A program made the position numbers and the translations under genes. The notes under the pieces were generated by a model. The model worked only from the letters and a program-made list of their open reading frames with translations. It did not search any database and was not told the origin of the DNA. A DNA stretch of 64,000 nucleotides from Pseudomonas sp. C1C7. Lineage in GTDB: Bacteria; Pseudomonadota; Gammaproteobacteria; Pseudomonadales; Pseudomonadaceae. Shown one piece after another: positions 52,793-61,377 of the stretch. The number at the start of each line of letters is the position of its first letter. The first letter of the stretch is position 1. The stretch is from positions 1 through 64,000 of the forward strand of contig NZ_JABFMP010000024.1 of NCBI RefSeq assembly GCF_013359595.1, written 5' to 3'.

Positions 52793-52998
52793 TGTCTTAC
52801 TCCATGGTCAAAGGAGTCGCCACATTCGTTTCCAAGCGAATGGGTGGCGGCCGTGTGTGGGTTGGAAACCGGGGACCAAAGAACCGGCACGCCCAAAGGC
52901 GTCCCGCACACAGCCGCCATAACACTGAGTTCGCAATCGTAAATCAATTGGAATAGTGGCAGGAGGGGCTGTCGCGTTTTGATCCGACGGGTTTCCAA
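52789..52998 (-). CDS. Possible leader reading frame, coupled to the DUF3077 gene
   Basis: A frame of up to 69 residues opens at a TTG (52998), or 43 residues from the ATG at 52920. It ends ...RQ TGA inside the ATGA of the DUF3077 start. It contains AVCGTPLGVPVLWSPVSNPH and CGDSF. The DNA also folds into strong hairpins, so it may be a structured RNA rather than a protein gene. No good ribosome site before either start. Confidence 0.4.
   Translation of the reverse strand: METRRIKTRQPLLPLFQLIYDCELSVMAAVCGTPLGVPVLWSPVSNPHTAATHSLGNECGDSFDHGVRQ
52845..52919 (-). promoter_or_regulatory. Structured leader hairpin upstream of the DUF3077 gene
   Basis: TGGCGGC..GTGTG..GGG (left, 52845-52861) pairs with the inverse at 52903-52919: 17 positions with a single mismatch. 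Further hairpins: CATTCG / CGAATG (52823-52842) and TCGCTGA-ATGA-TCAGCGA (53003-53021). The clustering of hairpins in one ~210-bp leader suggests RNA-level control. Confidence 0.6.
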
Positions 52999-53163
52999 GC
53001 CCGATCGCTGAATGATCAGCGACGGCTGGAGACTAGCCCGTCAAAGAAAAGCGCAACAAGGCATCAAAGTGCCCAAAAGCAAGATTCGGAGTTTGCCTAC
53101 AAGGTCCTACGGCGTCATCTGATTTTCCGACACCTGAAATAAACAGACTAAACGCCAGACACG

Positions 53164-53191
53164 AAAAAGCCGCGCATTGCGCGGCTTTCTT
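53164..53191. terminator. Terminator at the truncation point of the recombinase remnant
   Basis: AAAAAGCCGCGC-ATT-GCGCGGCTTTCTT, bidirectional-looking stem. It replaces the 5' part of the recombinase gene, so the break must lie near 53195-53210. Confidence 0.8.
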
Positions 53192-53206
53192 GTTTGGGGT
53201 GTATCT

Positions 53207-53665
53207 TCAGGCAGCGTGCCAGCCATGGAGCGCCACGGGTTCAAGCGCCTGCTGGAGAAGCTGGAGACAGGCGACGTGCTGTTGGTCACGAAACTGGACC
53301 GCTTGGGCCGTAATGCCATGGATGTGCGCAAGACCGTTGAACATCTGGAGTCGCAAGGCGTGCGGGTGCATTGCCTGGCACTGGGCGGCGTGGACCTGAC
53401 CAGTGCGGCGGGCAAGATGACTATGCAAGTGCTGGGCGCTGTCGCTGAGTTTGAGCGGGATTTGTTGATCGAGCGGACCCAAGCCGGGGTGGCCCGCGCC
53501 CGTGCTGAGGGTAAGCGCCCCGGACGGCCAGAGGCGACGGGCACGACCAAGGCTGTGCAGCGACTCAAGGCCACGGGTCTGACCCAAGTTGAAGTGGCAA
53601 CGGCGCTGGCCAAGGGCATTGCCACCATCAAACGGCATTGGAACCGGATTGAGGTTGAAGCATGA
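53207..53665 (+). pseudogene. 5'-truncated serine recombinase (resolvase/invertase)
   Basis: The frame matches the resolvase family from SVPAMERHGFKRLLEKLETGD onward, with VTKLDRLGRN, GVDLTSAAGKMTMQVLGAVAEFERDL and a C-terminal helix-turn-helix (LTQVEVATALAKGIATIKRHW). The first ~50 residues, including the catalytic serine of the YxRVSS motif, are absent and are replaced by a terminator. It is therefore probably inactive. The last codon overlaps the start of the next gene (ATGA). Confidence 0.87.
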
Positions 53666-54081
53666 AAAGGTTGCTACTGGTGTGTGCGGCGCTGCTACTG
53701 GTGATGGCGGGCGTGGTGGTGCTGGATGGTATGGGCCGGGTTGAGAAAGCCAAGACTACGGCGGCGCTTCAGGCTCTCGGGCAGTTTATGGGCAAGGTCA
53801 AAGCCGACAAGGTGACTGAGAAGTTCAGCGACGAAATGGAACATGCCAGCACCTTCGAGGTAGTCGGTGTGGCGCTACTGCTAGAGGTGGGTAAGTGGCA
53901 GGATCAGCAAGGCGCCGCTAAACGCACTGATGCGCTGTTGGCGGTGCGCCCGGTGCCTGCGGTGTTCGGGCAGTCTCTAGTGTTCCTGCTGCCCGGCCTG
54001 ATGTTGCTGCTGATCGGCCTTGGCCTGACTGGAAAGCGTAAGCGATCGAGGGGTGAACCCTGCGAACCTAAGGTTCCATAG
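53662..54081 (+). CDS. Hypothetical small membrane protein
   Basis: 139 residues. A hydrophobic N-terminal helix (LLLVCAALLLVMAGVVVLDG, residues 4-23) may be an anchor or signal peptide, a middle hydrophilic part holds many Lys and Glu, and a C-terminal TM helix (SLVFLLPGLMLLLIGLGLTG) lies near 104-123, ending in a basic tail. ATG overlaps the recombinase stop by 4 nt, so the two were once co-translated. I do not recognise a family. Confidence 0.7.
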   Translation: MKRLLLVCAALLLVMAGVVVLDGMGRVEKAKTTAALQALGQFMGKVKADKVTEKFSDEMEHASTFEVVGVALLLEVGKWQDQQGAAKRTDALLAVRPVPAVFGQSLVFLLPGLMLLLIGLGLTGKRKRSRGEPCEPKVP

Positions 54082-54101
54082 CGGCCAGTCTGTCGCACAA
54101 C

Positions 54102-54127
54102 AAGCCCCGCATCTGCGGGGGCTTTGT
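54102..54127. terminator. Intrinsic terminator
   Basis: AGCCCCGC-ATCT-GCGGGGGCT followed by TTGT; 25 bp after the membrane protein gene. Confidence 0.75.
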
Positions 54128-54129
54128 CG

Positions 54130-54303
54130 TTATCGGGTCTGCCCTTTTACGCGCTTGATGGTTTCTAGGGTGAACATCCGTTGCCGGTCGGTGAGCAGGG
54201 CGGAATGTCGGCTGCGGTCGCGGTGCTTGGCCCTTCGGTTGGTAACTGGCTGTTTGGTGGTCACTGATGCAAGGCGTTCTGGCCTGACTTTTCTCTGCGC
54301 CAT
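54130..54303 (-). CDS. Doubtful 57-residue basic open reading frame
   Basis: MAQRKVRPERLASVTTKQPV and a C-terminus TIKRVKGQTR make a very basic 57-residue product, typical of small mobile-element proteins, but no ribosome site precedes its ATG and no family is recognised. Listed only because it occupies the gap between the membrane-protein and DUF3800 genes. Confidence 0.3.
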   Translation of the reverse strand: MAQRKVRPERLASVTTKQPVTNRRAKHRDRSRHSALLTDRQRMFTLETIKRVKGQTR

Positions 54304-54408
54304 GGCGCACGTCGTGCTACGCGAGTAGGCCGGAGCTTGCAAGAGCAGTCTTGAGAACACGCTTACTCATCCTGCATCACTGAAGTTCACGGCATGTCAT
54401 TAAAATCG

Positions 54409-54436
54409 TTGACACAAGTGTCACCTTGCGTATGAT
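54409..54436 (+). promoter_or_regulatory. Near-consensus sigma-70 promoter with overlapping operator dyad
   Basis: TTGACA (54409-54414), 16-bp spacer, TATGAT (54431-54436). A dyad TGACAC-AA-GTGTCA (54410-54423) covers the -35 and looks like a repressor site. It drives the DUF3800 leader. Confidence 0.75.
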
Positions 54437-54446
54437 TGCACTTAAC

Positions 54447-54537
54447 GCATGAGAGCTTGCTCTCGTGCCTACCTTCCGAGACCCGCCTAGCGAAAGCAGC
54501 GGGTTTTCGTGTTTCTGGGGCAAGGAATCCGGTAACT
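54447..54537 (+). ncRNA. Structured leader RNA of the DUF3800 gene
   Basis: Two hairpins follow the promoter: GCATGAGAG-CTTG-CTCTCGTGC (54447-54468, 9-bp stem with a T-G pair) and ACCCGC...GCGGGT (54481-54504) followed by TTTTCG. Structured RNA motifs upstream of DUF3800 genes have been reported; this one may be of that kind but I cannot test it. Confidence 0.55.
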
Positions 54538-55380
54538 ATGACGCACTACGTCGCGTACCTGGACGAATTCGGGCACGTCGGCCAATACGTCTCACGCAAC
54601 CACCCTAAGTACAAAACACACCCAGCTTTTGGGTTTGCTGGTCTGATCCTGCCGTCTACCGAAATCCGTGAGTTCGCGATCTATTTCTACAAGGCCAAAT
54701 GCCAGCTTCTGGCGTATGACCTAGCCAACGACAATCCTAGAAATCTACCGGCGTATCAGTGGGAAAAAAAGGGTTCTCAGCTATACGCACTCCGGAACGT
54801 CACCAAGTATGAGCAGCTCCGTCGCTCCACGTTCCGCCTCTTAAACCACATCGAAAAAATCGGCGGCCATGTGTTCTTCACGGGTGAGCACAAGACCACT
54901 GACCCGGATGCCCACGACTCGACCGAGACGTTCAAGCGGCAGCTCCTGCAATCTGTACGCAAGATCGACCGGTTCTGCGCGCAAAGCGGCTCGACATTCA
55001 TGCTAATGCTGGATGAACATCGCGCTGGTAACGAATGGCGGGAGACCAACGTGGAGGTCTGCACATTGGCAATGTTTGAGGATGCCTCAGAAAAGTGCAG
55101 GACACTTATCGAACCGCCAATTCAGGCTGAAAGCCACCTGTTCCAAACCATCCAGTGCGCCGACTGGATCTGCGGCATTATTGGGCGCCTGACAGCTTTG
55201 TTGCTTGCGCCTGACGAATATTCAGAGTGGGAGCCATTCGACAAGTACTTCTCTGATCGTATCGCCAAAGTAACCATGCCAGGCAGTGGTCTGGAGCATC
55301 AGAAAATCGCTGAGATACCCACCGAGTTGGCGGGAGAGGCTGTGCCCGACGCAGCCGCTGTTCTCGCTGGCGATCAGTAA
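54538..55380 (+). CDS. DUF3800 family protein
   Basis: 280 residues beginning MTHYVAYLDEFGHVG; the Y-x-D-E-(S/F)-G opening is the DUF3800 signature, whose acidic residues recall RNase H-like nucleases. Near the end QTIQCADWICGIIGR keeps the QxADxxxG motif of the family. DUF3800 proteins are common on mobile elements and defence islands; activity is not established. AAGGAATCC precedes the ATG; the longer frame upstream runs through the hairpins and is rejected. Confidence 0.85.
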   Translation: MTHYVAYLDEFGHVGQYVSRNHPKYKTHPAFGFAGLILPSTEIREFAIYFYKAKCQLLAYDLANDNPRNLPAYQWEKKGSQLYALRNVTKYEQLRRSTFRLLNHIEKIGGHVFFTGEHKTTDPDAHDSTETFKRQLLQSVRKIDRFCAQSGSTFMLMLDEHRAGNEWRETNVEVCTLAMFEDASEKCRTLIEPPIQAESHLFQTIQCADWICGIIGRLTALLLAPDEYSEWEPFDKYFSDRIAKVTMPGSGLEHQKIAEIPTELAGEAVPDAAAVLAGDQ

Positions 55381-55424
55381 ACTCAGGCCGCTACAACCTG
55401 TTTTTGGGACGATTTTTTCGCCAG

Positions 55425-55446
55425 GTGCTTACAAAGTGCTTACAAA
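55425..55446 (+). repeat. Tandem 11-bp repeat next to tRNA-Ile2
   Basis: GTGCTTACAAA occurs twice in immediate succession, between the DUF3800 gene and the tRNA. Such direct repeats near a tRNA 3' end are seen as integrase arm sites; inference. Confidence 0.6.
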
Positions 55447-55468
55447 GAGACCGAAAACAAAAAAGGCC

Positions 55469-55493
55469 AACCGCAATGGTTGGCCTAACTTGT
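55469..55493 (-). terminator. Terminator of the tRNA gene
   Basis: On the minus strand AGGCCAACC-ATTGC-GGTTGGCCT is followed by TTTTTGTTTT, 10 nt beyond the tRNA 3' end. Confidence 0.88.
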
Positions 55494-55502
55494 TGATTCT
55501 AT

Positions 55503-55579
55503 TGGTGGGCCCACACGGACTTGAACCGTGGACCAAAGGATTATGAGTCCTCTGCTCTAACCAACTGAGCTATAGGCCC
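55503..55579 (-). tRNA. tRNA-Ile2 (CAU anticodon, lysidine type)
   Basis: 77 nt with encoded CCA. Acceptor GGGCCTA pairs with TGGGCCC, D-loop AGCTCAGTTGGTTAGAGC, anticodon loop CTCATAA, T-loop GGTTCAAGTCC. The CAU loop could be methionine, but the body (CTTTGGTC variable region, GGTTCAAGTCC) is closer to ileX-type tRNA, in which the C is modified to lysidine to read AUA. Confidence 0.88.
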
Positions 55580-55593
55580 CAGTAGGTCGCGGA

Positions 55594-58500
55594 TTATAAC
55601 GACCGTTTGGCGGCTGTGCCATCCGAATAATCCATTACGGTTGTACGAAGAAATGTCGCGGCGAATTCGTCGGGGGGCAGGGGCAGGCTGACGATGTAGC
55701 CCTGGATCTGCTCGCAGCCCTCGTAGGCCAGGAATTGTTGCTGCGCCTGGGTTTCGACGCCTTCGGCGATCACGGTGAATTGCATGCTGCGACCGAGGGC
55801 GATGATGGCACGCACGATGGCGACGTCGTGGGGGTCGTCCGGCAGGCCGCGTACGAATGACTGATCGATCTTCAGGATGTCCAGTGGCAGGCGCTTGAGA
55901 TAGCTCAGCGACGAGTAGCCGGTACCGAAGTCGTCGATCGCCAGTTGCACGCCCAGGTGCTTGAGTTGGTGCAGCACCGCCAGTGCTTCTTCGGCCTGGC
56001 TCATGATGAAGTTTTCGGTGATTTCCAATTGCAGCAGGCCGGGTTTGAGGCGGTAGTCCTTGAGCAATTGTTCGATCCGGCCGAGCAGGTTCGGTTGGCG
56101 CAGTTGCGCGCCGGCGAGGTTGACCGACAGCGGTCCCAGGCCCGAGTAGGATTTGTTCCAGTCGCTGAGTTGCCGGCAGGCGTTTTCCAGTACCCAGTCG
56201 CCGATCTGCAGGATCATGCCGTTTTCTTCGGCCAGGGAAATGAAGTGTTCCGGCGGTACATCGCCAAAGGTCGGATGACGCCAGCGGATCAGCGCTTCGG
56301 CGCCGACCAGGCGGTAGTCGTCGAGGCTGATCTTCGGTTGGTAGTACAGGTGCAGTTCGTTGCGCTCGATGGCGCGGCGCAATTCGTGTTCCAGCGCCAC
56401 GCGCTCGCTGGCCTGGGCGGTGAGATCGCAGGTATAGCTTTCGACCCGGTTGCGGCCCTTGGCCTTGGAGCGGTACATCGCCGCGTCGGCGTTCTTGATC
56501 AGCGTGGCCACATCGCTGCCGTCCTGAGGATACAGGCTGGTGCCGATGCTGGAGCTGATGAAGAACTCGTGTTCACCGGCCTGGAACGGCGCTGTGAAAC
56601 AGTTGAGCAGCTTGTTGGCGATGTTGTCGGCGTCGCTGGGCTGTTGCAGGCCGGGCAGCAGGATGATGAATTCGTCGCCGCCCAGGCGCGCCACGGTGTC
56701 GATGTCGCGCAGCTGTTCCTTGAGGCGTACGGCGATGCCCTTGAGCAGCAGGTCGCCGACCGGGTGCCCGAGGCTGTCGTTGATGTGTTTGAAACGGTCG
56801 AGGTCGAGGAACAGCACCGCGCCCTGGCCGCCGATTTCTCGTTGGGTATTGAGCGCGGTCAGCAAGCGGCTTTCGAACAGTGTGCGGTTGGGCAGGCCGG
56901 TGAGCGGGTCGTGGTGAGCCTGGTAGTCGAGCTTGGCCTGGGCGTGCTTGAGGCTGGAAATGTCGGCGAACACGGCCACAAAGTGGGTGATGAACTTGTC
57001 CCGGTTGCGCACGGCGCTGATGGTCAGCCAGCTCGGGTAGAGCTCGCCGTTCTTGCGCCGGTTGGAAATCTCGCCCTGCCAGTGCCCCTCGGCGGTCAAT
57101 TGATGCCACATCGCGGCGTAGAACGCGCTGTCATGCAGACCCGAGGCCAGCAACCGCGGCGTATGCCCCAGCGCTTCGCTCTCGCTGTAGCCGGTGATCT
57201 CGGTGAAGGCGCGGTTGACCGCGCTGATATGCTGCTGGGTATCGGTGATCAACACGCCTTCGGCGGTGCTCTCGAATACCGTGGCAGCCTGTTGCAGTTT
57301 TTCCTGCATCAGGTGGCGCTCGGTGATGTCCCGGGCGATGGTCAGCATGCAGTCTTCATCGCCGATCGGCAGAGGACGGCTGGACACCTCGCAAAGGCGG
57401 ATCTGCCCGTCGCTGCGACGGATATGGCAGCTGAAGTCGCGGACGAAGCCGTCGCGGTGCAGCAGGTCAAGCATCTGCTTGCGTTCGTTGAGATTGACCC
57501 AGATCCCCAGGTCCAGGGCCGAGCGATCCACCGACATCGCACTGTTGAACCCGGTGATGCGGCTGAAGCCTTCGTTCACTTCCAGCAGCAGGCCATCACT
57601 CTGCCGCGACAGCAGCAAGCCATCCGGCGAGGCATGGAAGGCCTTGGCGAATTTTTCTTCGGAGGTTTGCAGTTGTTGCTGGGTTTCCTTGAGCTGAGTG
57701 ATGTCGCGCACCACGACCACCAGCGCCGGCGTGGTATCGAGATCGAAAGGTTCGGCGGAGATCAGGCCGGTGAACACCTGCCCGTTGCTGCGGCGGAAAG
57801 GCATCTCCAGGTTTCGAATGCTGCCGGCCTGCAGGCGCTGCAACAGACCCGGACCCACGCCCGGAATGCCCCAGATGTTGAGGTCGGTGGCGGTCAGGCC
57901 GATGACGTCTTCGGCTTTGAGGCCGATCTGCTCTTCGAACGCTTCGTTGACCTCCAGCAGACAGCCGTCGGATAGCCGGGCGATAACCAGGATGTCCGGG
58001 CATTGCTGGAACACCGAGGCAAATTTCTGCTCCGACAGACGCAGCGCTTCTTCGGTGCGCTTGGCCTCGCTGATGTCGATCATCAGCCCGCGCATCACCG
58101 GCTCGTGGCCGTGTTCGATCAGGCTGACGATATCGCGCACCCACAGGCAACGACCGTCAGCAGTGATGACCCGGTAATCGAGGCTGTGGTCGCGGCCGGC
58201 CAGCACTTCGTGGTCGCAAAAACTCTGCGCGCGGGTGAGGTCGGCGGGGTGAATGATGTTGCGCCAGAAGCCCGGAATCAGCCAGTGAGAGAGGGGATAG
58301 CCGAGCAGATCCTCGGCGTGGGGCGACACATAGCTGTAGGTGAAGTCGCTCATCCGCGCTTCCCAGGCGATGGCTGACAGGCTCTCCACCAGTCCTCGGT
58401 AGTGATACTCGCTGCTGCGCAGTTCCTGCTCCAGATCCACCCGGCGGGCGATTTCCGAGCTCAATCGGCGGTTTACCCGGATAACGGCGGCCAGCACGGC

Positions 58501-59340
58501 GACCAACAACAGAAGACCCGGAAGTCCATAAATCACCAGATCGGACCAGAAAGTCCGGTGATCGAGGACGTTGCCGACCCAATGTTCCTGAATGGAGCTG
58601 ATTTCTGCCGGGGTCATGTCCGCGAGGACTTTATCCAGAATGCCGACCAGGATCTTGTTGTCCCGTGGCACGCCCATGGCCAGCTGATAGCGATAAGGCG
58701 TTTCGCCGCTGACGTACAGGCCGTCGAGCTTGAGCTGACGCAGGCTCCAGACGCTGGACGCCAGATCGCCCACGACCGCATCCACTTCGTCGGTGGCCAG
58801 CGCTTGCAATGCCGAGGCAACGTTGGGCATGGCCACCAGGTTCAGGTCGGGATTGTGGGTGCGCAGCAGTTCGTGGGGTGCGTAGTTTTCCACTACGGCT
58901 ATTTTCAGGCCGTACAGCTCTTCGATTTTGCGCGGTTGAGGGCCGCCGACGTGGGCCAGGATAACGATCGGGAAATCCAGGTAGGGTCGGGTGAACGACA
59001 GGAACGACTGGCGTTCCGGGGTCGACATGATGCCCGGCAAGAGGTCCAGCTTGCCGTTTTTGGCCTGATCCAGCACGACGGTCCAGCTCACGGGTTCTAT
59101 GGGCGTGAGTTTGACCGCCAGGCGCTGGCGAATCAGGTCGATATAGTCTGCTGCAAGACCCTGGTAACGCCCCTGATCGTCGCGAAACTCAAAAGGAGGC
59201 CAGGACGCATCGACACCCAGGCGCAAGTCCGGGTGGGCCGCCAGCCAGCTACGTTCTTCGTCGGTTAGAGTCAGCGCGCCAGCCGTTGCGGTCCAGGTCA
59301 TCAGCGACAGTAAAAAAAGCATTGTCGACAGTCTGGGCAT
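55594..59340 (-). CDS. rmcA: RmcA-type c-di-GMP phosphodiesterase (SBP-TM-PAS-GGDEF-EAL)
   Basis: 1248 residues. Signal peptide 1-22, periplasmic solute-binding (SBP_bac_3) domain about 25-255 (LRLGVDASWPPFEF), TM near 272-292, four PAS segments between 310 and 800, GGDEF with LGGDEF near 882, and EAL with AEALIRWRHP near 1012, NFIMSQAEEALAVL, and DDFGTGYSSLSYLKRLP. Position next to rpoD and the domain plan match P. aeruginosa RmcA (PA0575), which degrades c-di-GMP in response to redox state. The intact GGDEF may bind GTP to stimulate EAL. Confidence 0.92.
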   Translation of the reverse strand: MPRLSTMLFLLSLMTWTATAGALTLTDEERSWLAAHPDLRLGVDASWPPFEFRDDQGRYQGLAADYIDLIRQRLAVKLTPIEPVSWTVVLDQAKNGKLDLLPGIMSTPERQSFLSFTRPYLDFPIVILAHVGGPQPRKIEELYGLKIAVVENYAPHELLRTHNPDLNLVAMPNVASALQALATDEVDAVVGDLASSVWSLRQLKLDGLYVSGETPYRYQLAMGVPRDNKILVGILDKVLADMTPAEISSIQEHWVGNVLDHRTFWSDLVIYGLPGLLLLVAVLAAVIRVNRRLSSEIARRVDLEQELRSSEYHYRGLVESLSAIAWEARMSDFTYSYVSPHAEDLLGYPLSHWLIPGFWRNIIHPADLTRAQSFCDHEVLAGRDHSLDYRVITADGRCLWVRDIVSLIEHGHEPVMRGLMIDISEAKRTEEALRLSEQKFASVFQQCPDILVIARLSDGCLLEVNEAFEEQIGLKAEDVIGLTATDLNIWGIPGVGPGLLQRLQAGSIRNLEMPFRRSNGQVFTGLISAEPFDLDTTPALVVVVRDITQLKETQQQLQTSEEKFAKAFHASPDGLLLSRQSDGLLLEVNEGFSRITGFNSAMSVDRSALDLGIWVNLNERKQMLDLLHRDGFVRDFSCHIRRSDGQIRLCEVSSRPLPIGDEDCMLTIARDITERHLMQEKLQQAATVFESTAEGVLITDTQQHISAVNRAFTEITGYSESEALGHTPRLLASGLHDSAFYAAMWHQLTAEGHWQGEISNRRKNGELYPSWLTISAVRNRDKFITHFVAVFADISSLKHAQAKLDYQAHHDPLTGLPNRTLFESRLLTALNTQREIGGQGAVLFLDLDRFKHINDSLGHPVGDLLLKGIAVRLKEQLRDIDTVARLGGDEFIILLPGLQQPSDADNIANKLLNCFTAPFQAGEHEFFISSSIGTSLYPQDGSDVATLIKNADAAMYRSKAKGRNRVESYTCDLTAQASERVALEHELRRAIERNELHLYYQPKISLDDYRLVGAEALIRWRHPTFGDVPPEHFISLAEENGMILQIGDWVLENACRQLSDWNKSYSGLGPLSVNLAGAQLRQPNLLGRIEQLLKDYRLKPGLLQLEITENFIMSQAEEALAVLHQLKHLGVQLAIDDFGTGYSSLSYLKRLPLDILKIDQSFVRGLPDDPHDVAIVRAIIALGRSMQFTVIAEGVETQAQQQFLAYEGCEQIQGYIVSLPLPPDEFAATFLRTTVMDYSDGTAAKRSL

Positions 59341-59424
59341 AACGGTCTCGTTACGGCACGGGGAATGCTTCGAGTGTAGACGGGCAAATCGCGGGGAGGG
59401 TAGGGCGGGAGGATTTAATCTTCA

Positions 59425-59460
59425 CAAAACAAAACCCCCGGCGCGGGCCGGGGGTTTTGT
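59425..59460 (-). terminator. Terminator of the rpoD operon
   Basis: ACCCCCGGC-GCG-GGCCGGGGGT with A/T runs on both sides; it ends 3 bp from the rpoD stop codon. Potentially bidirectional. Confidence 0.92.
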
Positions 59461-59462
59461 GA

Positions 59463-61310
<1,848 letters not shown>

Positions 61311-61377
61311 AACACCCTATCCACTGAAGGTCTTGGCGGGCAAAAAACAAGCCGAGGATTATACCTGAGCTATGACC

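Noticed and set aside
54436..54537. N-terminal extension of the DUF3800 protein from 54436
   Set aside because: It would begin within the -10 box and be encoded by the leader hairpins; the ATG at 54538 has a ribosome site and matches the family start.
55286..55546. Plus-strand frame ending GPHGLEPWTKGL
   Set aside because: Its end is the tRNA-Ile2 gene read in reverse and its start overlaps the DUF3800 coding end. Not a gene, though the part around the tandem repeat may be scar DNA.
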